The notes under the pieces were generated by a model, which saw nothing but the letters and a program-made list of their open reading frames with translations, made no database searches and was not told where the DNA came from. DNA of 64,000 nucleotides from Paenibacillus taichungensis. Its GTDB lineage: Bacteria > Bacillota > Bacilli > Paenibacillales > Paenibacillaceae. The position numbers and the translations under genes were made by a program. The DNA lies in NCBI RefSeq assembly GCF_013359905.1, contig NZ_JABMCC010000121.1, forward strand, positions 248,001 to 312,000. The letters are read 5' to 3'. Positions 1-8,686 of the stretch are shown here, in pieces; within the stretch, counting starts at the first letter, position 1, and every line of letters starts with the position of its first letter.

Positions 1-31
1 ATCCGAGTAAATAGACAGGAGTGGAAAAGCG

Positions 32-652
32 ATGGTGAAAATTCTGATCTCCGGATTTGAACCTTTTGGCGGGGATGCTGTGAATCCGACGGGAGAACTG
101 ATGGAGGCACTTGCGCATGAAGTGATAGAGGGAGCGGATCTGAAAACAGTGCTGCTGCCTGTACACTTCGATGAATGTGCGGATCTGCTAATCGCAGAGA
201 TGGAATCCTATCAACCGGATGTCGTCATCGCCTGTGGTTTGGCCAAAGGCAGGACAGCTATTACACCTGAACGGATTGCTGTTAATGTCAAAGATATTCC
301 TCCTGGCTCCTATGCGGACAACCAAGGGCAGAATCCCGTGGACGAGCTCATAGTGGAAGGCAGCCCGGATGGCCTGTTCTCCACATTGCCGATTCGTGCA
401 ATGGTGAATAACATGGGGGCAGCAGGCATCCCGGCTGCGGTGTCCAATACGGCAGGCACGTATATTTGCAACAATACGATGTACCGGGTGCTGGATCATA
501 TTCGGTTGAAGCAGCTTCCGATTCGTGCCGGATTTGTACATTTTCCAGCTTCAACGGAGATGGCTGTGCTTCAGCCTTCGGTGCCGTCACTGCCCATCCC
601 CATGATGCTGGATGCTCTGCGGGTTATGATTCGCACGGTAGTGGCGGAGTAA
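32..652 (+). CDS. pcp: Pyroglutamyl-peptidase I (pyrrolidone-carboxylate peptidase)
   Basis: A 206-residue cytoplasmic cysteine peptidase of family C15, which removes N-terminal pyroglutamate from peptides. Length is typical. The N-terminal GFEPFGG signature is present, and the expected catalytic triad is visible as Glu80 (in TPERIAVN), Cys146 (in NTAGTYICN) and His170 (in FVHFP). An AGGAG site lies about 10 bases upstream of the ATG. The gene stands alone and is followed by a strong hairpin terminator at 707-755. Family assignment is from motif recognition; the physiological substrate is not indicated by the neighbours. Confidence 0.95.
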   Translation: MVKILISGFEPFGGDAVNPTGELMEALAHEVIEGADLKTVLLPVHFDECADLLIAEMESYQPDVVIACGLAKGRTAITPERIAVNVKDIPPGSYADNQGQNPVDELIVEGSPDGLFSTLPIRAMVNNMGAAGIPAAVSNTAGTYICNNTMYRVLDHIRLKQLPIRAGFVHFPASTEMAVLQPSVPSLPIPMMLDALRVMIRTVVAE

Positions 653-706
653 TTGAGTTTGGATCAACATTTTGTATAGGTTTGGTTTGTCGTTGAATAA
701 ATTAAT

Positions 707-755
707 AAGGGCTGTCCTATTGTCATGAATATGACGTTATAGGACAGCCCTTTGT
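707..755 (+). terminator. Hairpin terminator after pcp (GGCTGTCC family)
   Basis: A perfect 14-bp stem (707-720 with 739-752) is followed by TTTG. The stem core AGGGCTGTCC/GGACAGCCCT recurs in hairpins at 13928-13997 and 22182-22227, so this is one copy of a dispersed terminator-like repeat. It also reads as a stem on the minus strand, where it could end mqnD transcription. The rest of the 653-943 gap shows AACGAA-type short words but no gene. Confidence 0.85.
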
Positions 756-943
756 ATTATCTAACGAAATAGAGTCACGCTAATGGGCGGGTTTCCGCAG
801 ATAATGGAACCTAACGAACTCCAGAATCGTTATTTTGCCGTTCATTTGTTTTTTCTGTCTTTTCACTGAGATTTATCCCCAATAGAAAATAGAAAAACGA
901 GATTGATACAGCCTCATTGATGTTTTGTATTAATGCTGGCGAA

Positions 944-1786
944 TTAGATCCGTAACAAATCCAGATCAAACTCGGGAACAAGTCCTTCTTTCATCGCTCG
1001 TCCAAGCAACGCTGTAATTGCACCGTAACCGTCATCGCCCAGGTTGGCGCTGAACTCGTTAACGTACAGGCCAATATGCTGCGCAGTTACATCAGGGTCC
1101 ATCTCTTGTGCATGTTCCATAACGTATGCTTTGGACTCATCCGGATGCGCCCAAGCGTATTCCACTGAGGCACGTGCCCAACCTGCAAGAGCGTGAGCAT
1201 CCAGGTTACGACGGGCGATGATTGCACCCAGCGGGATTGGCAGGCCCGTGTCGCTTTCCCACCAGTTACCGAGATCTGTCATAAGTTTGAGATCATAATT
1301 CTGGTACGTGAAACGTGCTTCATGGATAACCAAACCTGCATCGATCTTGCCATCCCGTACAGCAGGCATAATCTGGTCGAATGGCATAACGACAATCTCA
1401 CCTACACCGCCGGGAACATTTTGTGCTGCCCAGAGACGGAATAACAGGTAGGCTGTTGAACGTTCGCTCGGCACGGCAACTCGGCGTCCCGAGAGATAGG
1501 CTGGATCGGTTGTACCGTTAGCGGTCAGAACCAGCGGACCACATCCTCTGCCAAGTGCGCCGCCCGCAGGCAAGAGCGCATAATCATTCAGCACATAAGG
1601 CAGTGCTGCATAGGATATTTTCATAACTTCAGGTGTATCTGGTCCATCCGGATTTGCCGCAAGGCCGTTGGTAATATCGATGTCCGCATAACGGACATCA
1701 AGCTCAGGTGCACCAGGAATCAGTCCATGCACCCAGGCGTGAAAGATAAATGTATCGTTAGGACAAGGGGAAAATGCAATTTTCAT
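944..1786 (-). CDS. mqnD: 1,4-dihydroxy-6-naphthoate synthase (futalosine pathway)
   Basis: A 280-residue protein matching MqnD, which converts cyclic dehypoxanthine futalosine to 1,4-dihydroxy-6-naphthoate in the alternative menaquinone pathway. The opening FSPCPNDTFIFHAW is the family signature and the fold is a periplasmic-binding-protein-like two-lobed domain acting in the cytoplasm. Its start codon overlaps the last bases of mqnB (1783-1786), so the two genes are translationally coupled in one operon. Length is normal. mqnA, mqnC and mqnE are not in this window. Confidence 0.93.
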   Translation of the reverse strand: MKIAFSPCPNDTFIFHAWVHGLIPGAPELDVRYADIDITNGLAANPDGPDTPEVMKISYAALPYVLNDYALLPAGGALGRGCGPLVLTANGTTDPAYLSGRRVAVPSERSTAYLLFRLWAAQNVPGGVGEIVVMPFDQIMPAVRDGKIDAGLVIHEARFTYQNYDLKLMTDLGNWWESDTGLPIPLGAIIARRNLDAHALAGWARASVEYAWAHPDESKAYVMEHAQEMDPDVTAQHIGLYVNEFSANLGDDGYGAITALLGRAMKEGLVPEFDLDLLRI

Positions 1787-2655
1787 GATGTAAGTACCTC
1801 CCGTAAAATGGAACTTGCAGCCTGGAGCGCATCCAGAGCATCCTTGATGCGCCAGGCGTCGCGGTCGCGTGGACCGACCGCGTTGGATATAGCCCGCAGT
1901 TCGAGTGCTGGTATGCCGAACTGCTGGGCTGCAGTTGCTACGCCGAAGCCTTCCATGCCTTCGGCGGCGGCATCTGGCACGCGGCGCAGCAGCTCCGCGG
2001 CCGTCTCGGCAGTTCCGGTCGCCGTGGATACGGTGACCGCCGTGCCTCCGCTGACAGCGAGCCCTGCCCGCTGCAGCTCATGGCGCAGGCGCGCGGCAAG
2101 CACCGCGTCCGCCGCCACACGGGACGAGCCGAAACCGAGCTCGTCCACGCTGAGGAAGCCGTCTGGCGTCTGCGAGCCCAGATCGGCGGCAATCATAACG
2201 TCGGCCACCACGAGTGAGCCGACGTCCGCCCGGCCGGGGAACCCGCCGCCAATGCCGGCACTGACCACCAGCGTGTACGCTGGGGTCAGTCCGGTTCCGG
2301 CCAGGGGCCCCGGCCTTGAGGATGCGGCAGATGCTTGTGCCGCATCGGGTTCGCTTGGCGCGGCGGAGCCCTGCGCCAATGCATTTGCGCCAGCCGCTGC
2401 TGAGGCAAAGGCCAGCGCGGCAGCGGTTCCTGCTGCGGCCGAGGCAGGGCCTACACCAGCAGCAATCACATCAAAGTGCGCAGCTTGGTCACCCAGGCCG
2501 CGCAGTACAGCCTCTTTTTCCGCATCAACGGCGGTTACGATTAATACACGTTGTGTCGAAGCTGTGGATGTCGAGTTTGTTTCAAAGCTACTTGACAAGT
2601 TTGTAGTTTCTGGGCGATTACGATCTATAGAATCATTCTTTTTCTGTTCATTCAT
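1783..2655 (-). CDS. mqnB: Futalosine hydrolase
   Basis: A 290-residue nucleoside phosphorylase-like hydrolase that releases hypoxanthine from futalosine in menaquinone synthesis. Family motifs are VSAGIGGGFPGRADVGSLVV, AADLGSQTPDGF and, near the C-terminus, ALELRAISNAVGPRD. Two features are odd: a Ser/Thr-rich N-terminal extension of about 35 residues before RVLIVTAVDAEKEAV, and an insertion of roughly 40 Ala/Ser/Pro-rich residues (about 75-120) between the GVGPASAA motif and TPAYTLVVSAGIG. DNA of this gene is visibly more GC-rich than its neighbours. GGGAG lies 8 bases before the ATG. Operon with mqnD. Confidence 0.9.
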   Translation of the reverse strand: MNEQKKNDSIDRNRPETTNLSSSFETNSTSTASTQRVLIVTAVDAEKEAVLRGLGDQAAHFDVIAAGVGPASAAAGTAAALAFASAAAGANALAQGSAAPSEPDAAQASAASSRPGPLAGTGLTPAYTLVVSAGIGGGFPGRADVGSLVVADVMIAADLGSQTPDGFLSVDELGFGSSRVAADAVLAARLRHELQRAGLAVSGGTAVTVSTATGTAETAAELLRRVPDAAAEGMEGFGVATAAQQFGIPALELRAISNAVGPRDRDAWRIKDALDALQAASSILREVLTS

Positions 2656-2999
2656 CCCGAATTCTCCCTCATGAGGTTTTTATAAAGCCATCTATAAAAT
2701 ATGTACGCATAGGCCAGACGGAGTGACAACTGTACTGACACGAGCGAAGCGAGCACGTGAACCAGCGAACGAGCACAACGTTCTTCTCCATCATAACGGA
2801 AGGGGAAAGATCAGAACAAGCTTTGAACGTATTTAGCCGAATAAGTGATTTAACGAACAGCAGCAATCCGTCCGAACCAGTCTGAACCCTGAAATTACGC
2901 GTTTCATATAACAGAATAATCTATTTTCACCTGGCTATATGTCACTTTGATCATATATATAAACCTAACGCGAATCATATAAGAAGTCAAAGTAAATGG

Positions 3000-3028
3000 T
3001 TGACAATCTGTATTAACTGTATTAATAA
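3000..3028 (+). promoter_or_regulatory. Sigma-A-type promoter of the first GntR/ABC operon
   Basis: Perfect -35 TTGACA (3000-3005), 17-base spacer, -10 TAATAA (3023-3028). It lies about 100 bases before the GntR start and overlaps a long palindrome. Confidence 0.75.
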
Positions 3029-3047
3029 TAGTAGTACAGTTAATACA
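3009..3047. promoter_or_regulatory. 13-bp inverted repeat, probable GntR autoregulatory operator
   Basis: TGTATTAACTGTA (3009-3021) and its exact reverse complement TACAGTTAATACA (3035-3047) are separated by 13 bases and straddle the -10 box. Position and symmetry fit an operator for the YtrA-type GntR repressor encoded immediately downstream. Binding is inferred. Confidence 0.7.
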
Positions 3048-3131
3048 CCTTAGTGTTGGATACATACACTTCAAAATACAGTCATCGTTCATCAATAGGG
3101 TATTACAACTTTTATAGAGAGGAGGTGCGGG

Positions 3132-3521
3132 ATGTTCGAATTGGATGTACGCAGCCGTAAGGCGATCTATGAGCAACTAGTAGACAAAATCAAAGAAATG
3201 ATCGTGTACGGTGTTCTCCAACCCGATGAGCAGTTGCCTTCCGTTCGCACACTGTCCGGGCAGCTTACGGTTAATCCGAATACGATTCAGAAGGCGTACC
3301 GGGAACTTGAACGTGAAGGTTATATCTATTCATTGCAGGGAAAAGGGAGCTTCGTATCATCGTCCGTGGAACATCCGAATGCAGCCATGAGAGATGAAAT
3401 CAGAGCCGCTCTGGTGAAGCTGATTGCGGAAGCTTCATATTCCGGTTTGAGCAAAGCCGATATGAAGCTTTTATTTGAGGAAGCGATGGCCCGTATAGAG
3501 AAGGGGGAGCCACATGATTGA
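3132..3521 (+). CDS. GntR-family transcriptional regulator (YtrA type)
   Basis: A 129-residue short GntR regulator: winged helix at about residues 10-75 (EQLPSVRTLSGQL, VNPNTIQKAYRELEREGYI, GKGSFV) followed by a short helical tail and no large effector domain, as in the YtrA subfamily. Such regulators repress their own ABC-transporter operon, often responding to cell-envelope antibiotics. GAGGAGGTG lies just before the ATG. It overlaps the ATPase gene by 8 bases, and a 13-bp palindrome overlaps its promoter, which fits autoregulation. The inducer is not indicated. Confidence 0.9.
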   Translation: MFELDVRSRKAIYEQLVDKIKEMIVYGVLQPDEQLPSVRTLSGQLTVNPNTIQKAYRELEREGYIYSLQGKGSFVSSSVEHPNAAMRDEIRAALVKLIAEASYSGLSKADMKLLFEEAMARIEKGEPHD

Positions 3522-4416
3522 GCTGAATCAGGTCATTAAGGCATTTGAACAGGAAAAAGCCGTTGATGGCGTCACGATGCAAGTACATAAGGGTTCGATC
3601 TACGGTTTGCTGGGTTCCAACGGGGCAGGCAAAACGTCGCTGCTCAAAATACTGGCAGGCATCTATCGTCAGGATAGCGGCACGGTTCGCATTGATGGAC
3701 AAGAAATATATGAAAATATGGACCTCAAGGGACGTACCATTTTTATGGCAGACGCGCCATACTTTTTCCCGCAATCGTCCATCCATCAGATGGCTGCCTT
3801 CTATCGTTCGGTATATCCGCGCTGGAATGAAGAGCGTTTTGTACAGCTCGGCAGTGTATTTAAACTGGATGTGAAACGTAAACTGCATCGCATGTCCAAA
3901 GGCATGCGCCGTCAGGCAGCCGTATGGCTTGGACTTAGCTGCATGCCTGAAGTGCTGCTCATGGATGAGCCAATTGATGGGCTTGATCCGGTCATGCGGC
4001 AGCAGATCAAAAATCTGCTGTTCCAGGAAGCAGCGGAGCGTCAGGTGACGATTCTGATCTCGTCTCACAATTTGCGTGAGATTGAAGACCTATGCGACCA
4101 TGTTGCCATCATGCACAAGGGCCGGATTATCGTAGAGAAAGATCTGGATGATCTGAAGGCTGATACACATAAAATTCAGGTCGCTTTCCGTCATCCTGAT
4201 CATGCCAAGGCTATGGACGAACAGGTGAATATTTTGCATGAAGAGCAGCGTGGAAGTGTATCCCTGTTTATTGTGAAAGGTAATCGCGAGGTCGTGACGG
4301 AACGGTTCCGTGCATTTGATCCCTATCTGCTGGATGTGCTGCCGCTGACGCTGGAAGAAATATTTATCTATGAAATGGAGGATGCAGGATATGATATTCA
4401 ACCGATTGTTCTGTAA
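3514..4416 (+). CDS. ABC transporter ATP-binding protein (YtrB-like)
   Basis: A 300-residue ABC ATPase. Walker A GSNGAGKT is at about residues 34-41, a degenerate signature MSKGMRRQ replaces LSGGQ, and Walker B is VLLMDEPIDGLDP. The degenerate signature and a C-terminal extension of about 80 residues are typical of the YtrB/BcrA-like exporters found with GntR regulators. It overlaps the regulator upstream and the permease start downstream (4391), so the three are one operon. Substrate is unknown; efflux or envelope-stress function is inferred from the family. Confidence 0.9.
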   Translation: MIELNQVIKAFEQEKAVDGVTMQVHKGSIYGLLGSNGAGKTSLLKILAGIYRQDSGTVRIDGQEIYENMDLKGRTIFMADAPYFFPQSSIHQMAAFYRSVYPRWNEERFVQLGSVFKLDVKRKLHRMSKGMRRQAAVWLGLSCMPEVLLMDEPIDGLDPVMRQQIKNLLFQEAAERQVTILISSHNLREIEDLCDHVAIMHKGRIIVEKDLDDLKADTHKIQVAFRHPDHAKAMDEQVNILHEEQRGSVSLFIVKGNREVVTERFRAFDPYLLDVLPLTLEEIFIYEMEDAGYDIQPIVL

Positions 4417-6418
4417 CCGGGGCATCCTGTTCCAAAATTTCAGGCAGCATGGATGGATCGGCATCTTGTACCTGATCACGTTGTTGTTTTCGCTACCGCT
4501 CCATATCGGTACAGAGTATCGGGATTTACCACAGCAAATTACGAGTTTGTTTCAGGCGAATGGAGAAGTACAAATTCTGTTTGCCATTACGTTCCCGGTA
4601 GCTGCGGGCATTTTTCTGTTCCGGTATGTTCAATCCGGTGCACCTTCAGATCTGTTCCACAGTTTGCCGCTGCGCCGAAAGCATCTGTTAACCGTTAATT
4701 TGTTGACAGGATTTATGATGATCCTGCTTCCGATCTGGATAACGACTGCCATTACAGGCTGGGTATGGGCAGCACTGGATCAGCCCGCATTTATATTCGA
4801 AGCTAGTTCAATCTGGATGTGGGGCCTCAGTATGAGCATCTACTCGTTGTTTATGTTCATGCTGACCGTGGTGGTTGGTATGTGCATTGGACAGTCCGTG
4901 TTGCAGGGACTCACCGTCTATGCGCTTCTATTGTTGCCTGTTGTTGTATGGTTCATTTTTTCCTTGCATCTTCAACATTACCTGCTTGGATATCCGTACG
5001 ATGAGGTTGGGCGAAATGCAGAAAAAATATCTTTAGTTCTTCGCATGGCTTCGATTAGTGGAGCTCCTGTGATCGGTTGGGAACTCATTATTTATTCGAT
5101 ATTGACACTGTTATTCATCCCGTTGTCTTACGTATTCTATGCGAAGAGACAGGTGGAATCTGCTACCCAAGCGGTGACGTTTACGCTTGTTAAACCCATA
5201 TTCCGATTTGGTTTAATGTTTACGCTGGTTTTAATTAGTGGAGCCTACTTCACCATTATTGCTCCAAGAGGATCATCGGGGTGGGGAATCTTCGGATATA
5301 TCCTCGGTGGAATTGTCGGTTATATTGTTGCCGAGATGATTATTCGCAAGACATGGTTGATCTGGAGCAGCAAGCTGCTGCCCAAGATGGCTTTATATGG
5401 TATTGTGGCCGGATTGATTCTGTACGTGCCTGTTGCCAGTTGGAGTGGATATGCTGCACGAGTGCCTGAGTTGAACAAGGTCAACAGTATCAAGCTTGGT
5501 GGAGAGAGATACACTTATACTAACGGTGTTTCATCGAAGTTGGATGATGGCCCTTTCTATTCAAGTGATTCTGAATATATGAAAGCCGTTATTGCTCTTC
5601 ATCAGAAGATTGTGGATTCTGATCTGTCATTGCTGGATGATCCCATCAATCCTGGTATGCGTAATGACGAGTATGTGTTTATTAATTACAAGCTGGATAA
5701 CGGCAAGGTGATGAAACGCAAATATTACATTCCCGAAGCTGAGTTCCGTCAGGAATTGATGGCGCTGAAGCAGTCTCAGGCTTACAAAAAATTTGCATTT
5801 GATACGTATAAGCTGGATGAGGACGCGCTAAGTATTGGTATTCGCTCAACGGTTAGTTCATACCGAAAAGTATATATTAGCAATCCGAATCAAGTTCGTG
5901 AATTCAAGGAATTGCTGAAACAGGACATTATGGACCAGACTTACGAGGAACAACGTTCTCCGTGGCAGTCTTTTGCATACGCTGAAATGAATCAGGATTC
6001 CTCATCGAATGACCCTTCTCAACCCAAGGAGATGTGGAACTTTGAGATCAAACCGAGCTATGACAGGGTACTGCACTGGCTCAAAGAGAACAAATTATAC
6101 GAGCAACTGGAATTTCCAGTAGATGAGGTGGCTTCCGCACAATTTGTAAAGCAGGAGATCAACAGTCCCGGAAATCCTCAGATGGTGTACCCTCAGTCAG
6201 AATATGTGGACGGGAATTTAAGTGGCAACAAACAAATCGCTACCAAAAATAAAAAAATTATCAGCGAATTGCTTCAACGTCAAAGGTCCGGTTATCAAAC
6301 AGAGAGAGATACGCTCTATCAGATCAAATTGAATGTCACCCGCGGGGAGAACATCTATATGATACTGACGGAAGAGGACCTGACGGAAGAAATGAAAGCC
6401 ATCCTGGCCGGACAGTAA
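4391..6418 (+). CDS. ABC-2-type permease with large extracytoplasmic domain
   Basis: About 675 residues. I chose the ATG at 4391 because GGAGG lies 9 bases upstream, inside the end of the ATPase gene; an in-frame ATG at 4370 has no site. The first 330 residues hold several hydrophobic segments (for example GILYLITLLFSLPL, ILFAITFPVAAGIFLF, GLTVYALLLLPVVVWFI); the last 330 are largely hydrophilic with few membrane segments and probably face outside. It partners the preceding ATPase. Specific substrate unknown. A terminator lies downstream at 6576-6625. Confidence 0.82.
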   Translation: MIFNRLFCNRGILFQNFRQHGWIGILYLITLLFSLPLHIGTEYRDLPQQITSLFQANGEVQILFAITFPVAAGIFLFRYVQSGAPSDLFHSLPLRRKHLLTVNLLTGFMMILLPIWITTAITGWVWAALDQPAFIFEASSIWMWGLSMSIYSLFMFMLTVVVGMCIGQSVLQGLTVYALLLLPVVVWFIFSLHLQHYLLGYPYDEVGRNAEKISLVLRMASISGAPVIGWELIIYSILTLLFIPLSYVFYAKRQVESATQAVTFTLVKPIFRFGLMFTLVLISGAYFTIIAPRGSSGWGIFGYILGGIVGYIVAEMIIRKTWLIWSSKLLPKMALYGIVAGLILYVPVASWSGYAARVPELNKVNSIKLGGERYTYTNGVSSKLDDGPFYSSDSEYMKAVIALHQKIVDSDLSLLDDPINPGMRNDEYVFINYKLDNGKVMKRKYYIPEAEFRQELMALKQSQAYKKFAFDTYKLDEDALSIGIRSTVSSYRKVYISNPNQVREFKELLKQDIMDQTYEEQRSPWQSFAYAEMNQDSSSNDPSQPKEMWNFEIKPSYDRVLHWLKENKLYEQLEFPVDEVASAQFVKQEINSPGNPQMVYPQSEYVDGNLSGNKQIATKNKKIISELLQRQRSGYQTERDTLYQIKLNVTRGENIYMILTEEDLTEEMKAILAGQ

Positions 6419-6575
6419 GTTAATCTGCAAGCGGGAAGGGTTCTCCCGGTAAATATGCTGATTTCTCTATCTGACTTGACCAGAATACAAGTATGGAATA
6501 TATTAGAAAAAGGTAATGATTCGATTCGAGATGATGACCATTTCGGCGAATCCCATATGGAACGGCTTATGAGGG

Positions 6576-6625
6576 AAGCACCCGTAAGAGCAGGCAATAC
6601 GCCTGACTTGCGGGTGCTTTTTTTG
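6576..6625 (+). terminator. Rho-independent terminator of the first ABC operon
   Basis: AAGCACCCGTAAG pairs with CTTGCGGGTGCTT, with an inner CAGGC/GCCTG stem, followed by eight T residues. It ends the 3132-6418 operon. The rest of the 6419-6725 gap contains no credible gene. Confidence 0.88.
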
Positions 6626-6725
6626 TTTTTTGCCAGTTTGTATATCAGGGATCGTAATCGAGTCACCGCACAGACACATCCAGCAGGTTCTAACTATCAA
6701 TTCATATTGAAGGGAGCATAAGAGA

Positions 6726-7757
6726 ATGCAAACTGGAATTTTGGAGGAAAAGGAAAATCATCAGGTGGGTCTTTGTTCATGTTCAGTGCAAGCCAGGCAA
6801 AGCCGCATAATTGAGGGAAATGATGACAAGCAACAAATTATGAACCAATATCATATGAGGAGCATGAAGAAACATAGTTTCATGAGCAACCTTAGCAACC
6901 GATACGGGGCACGCCCTAACCTTTGCGCTAACGTATGGACGCGTATGAGTCTGGGACTCATCATCATCTTCAGTATCAGTGTGATTTACTATTCCTCCGC
7001 TGCTGAAGCGGCGGGTCCTGAGCTTGGCGTAACAGCCCAGAAGGCGTGGGAGACCGTGCTGAGCAAGGCCGATTCGCAGACCAAGTTGTCCCTGCAACGA
7101 GCGTACGAGAACGTTGGCAACTGGACGACGCAGGAACAAGCTTGGGAACAAAAGACAAAGACCATTCATGCCGCCAATACCAAGGAGCTGGAACAATTAC
7201 GTGTGAGTATAAGGCAAATCGATGATGCAAAGATCGCTGGTTTAATCGAAAAGGTAAAACAAACCGAGGCACGGTATGAGTCTTTGTTTGCCTTGTACAG
7301 TTCAGTGAATAGGCAGCTCGATGCTACCAAAGCGATCAAAAACAAGGAATGGAGTGCGGCTATTCGCACCCAAGCGGATACGTTGAAACCAGTTGTTCAG
7401 CTTGCCCGACAAGACATTCGTTTCAAGAAAAAGGAGCTTGGAGAAGCCCGCAAACGAAAGAGCGCAGAAGTGAAACGGTTGCGTACTTTACTGGCTGGAG
7501 CTGATCCGGTGAAGAAGCAGATTCAAACGGGCAAAAAACAGGCGAGCCTATCGAAAGAGCGATATTCAAACGCGTTGCAGCAGTTTAAACAGAGTACAAA
7601 ACTAGGCCAGTCATCACGCGTATTAAGCTCGTTGAACTCCTTATCCGCAGCAGCGGAGAAATGGGCAGGCTCCAAACAACATATCTATACACTGGAACAG
7701 AAGGTAAGTGCTACCTATGCCAAAGTCAGACAGGAACTGACCAAGAGACCTAAATAA
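6726..7757 (+). CDS. Hypothetical membrane-anchored or secreted coiled-coil protein
   Basis: A 343-residue protein I do not recognise. A hydrophilic N-terminal stretch of about 72 residues precedes one hydrophobic segment (MSLGLIIIFSISVIYYSS, about 73-90) ending in AAEAAG, which resembles a signal cleavage site. The rest is Lys/Gln/Glu/Ala-rich, cysteine-free and predicted helical, suggesting an extracellular coiled coil. AAGGGAG lies about 8 bases before the ATG at 6726; the internal ATGs at 6855 and 6864, which would give a normal-length signal peptide, lack a well-spaced site. Stands alone between two terminators' worth of sequence, so context gives no function. Confidence 0.65.
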   Translation: MQTGILEEKENHQVGLCSCSVQARQSRIIEGNDDKQQIMNQYHMRSMKKHSFMSNLSNRYGARPNLCANVWTRMSLGLIIIFSISVIYYSSAAEAAGPELGVTAQKAWETVLSKADSQTKLSLQRAYENVGNWTTQEQAWEQKTKTIHAANTKELEQLRVSIRQIDDAKIAGLIEKVKQTEARYESLFALYSSVNRQLDATKAIKNKEWSAAIRTQADTLKPVVQLARQDIRFKKKELGEARKRKSAEVKRLRTLLAGADPVKKQIQTGKKQASLSKERYSNALQQFKQSTKLGQSSRVLSSLNSLSAAAEKWAGSKQHIYTLEQKVSATYAKVRQELTKRPK

Positions 7758-7865
7758 AAGCGAGCTACATTATCCTTTTTGCCGCTACCGAGAAATAACA
7801 GGATAGTCGATGAGAAGACAGGACTGTGGTACACTCGAAGCAAACGAGGCGGCAGGAGGATATGA

Positions 7866-8333
7866 ATGGCAGACAAAGAAGATTTGACCCGGTTCGGTGT
7901 GGCATTTCCCACGCCTCTGATCGAACAGTTTGACAAATATATTGAAGAGCAGGGATACAAGAACCGTTCGGAAGCTTTTCGTGATTTGGTCCGTAAAACA
8001 TTGCTGGAGCCCTCTGCATTGCATTCCGAGCAGGATGTAGCTGGAACCATTGTGATGGTGTATGACCACCATATCAGTGATCTTCCTATTCGGTTAATGG
8101 AGCTGCAGCACGAGGCACACCACGATATTATCTCCAATATGCATGTGCACTTGAATCATGATCAGTGTCTGGAGGTCATTGCGGTACGGGGCAACCTAGG
8201 ACGATTGCGTCATCTGCATCAGCAGATCCAGGTTCAAAAAGGAGTACTGTATGCAGAGCTGTCCGTAACGTATGTGGATGAGCTCAACAAAATGGCAAGC
8301 CACCACAGTCCTCGCAATCATGATCACAGCTAA
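7866..8333 (+). CDS. nikR: Nickel-responsive regulator NikR
   Basis: A 155-residue ribbon-helix-helix repressor with a C-terminal ACT-like nickel-binding domain. The N-terminus (LTRFGVAFPTPLIEQFDKYI...NRSEAFRDLVRK) fits the DNA-binding domain. The segment MHVHLNHDQCLEV carries the His-x-His and Cys of the high-affinity nickel site, with an upstream His in HHDI. The last residues are His-rich (HHSPRNHDHS). AGGAGG lies 5 bases before the ATG. It precedes nikABCDE and presumably represses it when nickel is plentiful; a terminator separates the two. Confidence 0.93.
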   Translation: MADKEDLTRFGVAFPTPLIEQFDKYIEEQGYKNRSEAFRDLVRKTLLEPSALHSEQDVAGTIVMVYDHHISDLPIRLMELQHEAHHDIISNMHVHLNHDQCLEVIAVRGNLGRLRHLHQQIQVQKGVLYAELSVTYVDELNKMASHHSPRNHDHS

Positions 8334-8440
8334 AATTAACAAAGTCATCACCATCATCCTGATTCCTCAGCGAATTAACTTTTAAAAATTCAATAACCGA
8401 TTCATTGGTTTTAGCCGACTTCGTCCATGGCACGTATTTA

Positions 8441-8488
8441 GAACAGCAGATTATTGGTCCAATACCGATAATCTGTTGTTCTTTTGTT
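8441..8488 (+). terminator. Terminator after nikR
   Basis: GAACAGCAGATTAT (8441-8454) pairs with ATAATCTGTTGTTC (8468-8481), followed by TTTTG. It uncouples nikR from nikA. Confidence 0.85.
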
Positions 8489-8501
8489 TTGTTATAATAC
8501 C

Positions 8502-8625
8502 TAACTTCAAATAGTGGATCATCTATTTACACCTCTATTAATCTCATTTAAATTCCCTGTAAATGAAAATAAATGGATTTTGAAGTTAAGTTTGTTGACA
8601 CAATAAATCTATTTTGTGCTACAAT
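8502..8625 (+). promoter_or_regulatory. nikA promoter region with inverted repeats
   Basis: TTGACA (8595-8600) and TACAAT (8620-8625) are spaced 19 bases, slightly long. An imperfect palindrome beginning CACAA and ending TTGTG (8599-8618) fills the spacer. A second inverted repeat, TAACTTCAAA near 8502 and TTTGAAGTTA near 8579, brackets the upstream DNA. One of these is likely the NikR operator; the sequence does not match the Escherichia coli NikR site, so the assignment is inferred from position. Confidence 0.5.
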
Positions 8626-8686
8626 TTTCAAAAAAAGTAACACAGAATTGGATTGAATCGTAAAAGTTAGAGGGGGAACAACGTAA

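Larger units (their letters stand above)
2656..3131. other. Intergenic region between mqnB and the GntR operon
   Basis: About 475 bases. The left part carries GCGAACGAGCAC/GAGCGAAGCGAGCAC short repeats (about 2740-2780) and no convincing gene; the right part is AT-rich and holds the promoter and operator listed separately. Short minus-strand open frames here have no ribosome site or recognisable product. Confidence 0.5.

Noticed and set aside
1727..2674. 315-codon plus-strand frame opposite mqnB
   Set aside because: Ala/Ser-rich shadow of a GC-rich gene; the minus-strand frame has futalosine hydrolase motifs and this one has none.
2669..2866. Minus-strand 65-codon gene
   Set aside because: No ribosome site, no recognisable product, and it lies in a stretch of short repeated words.
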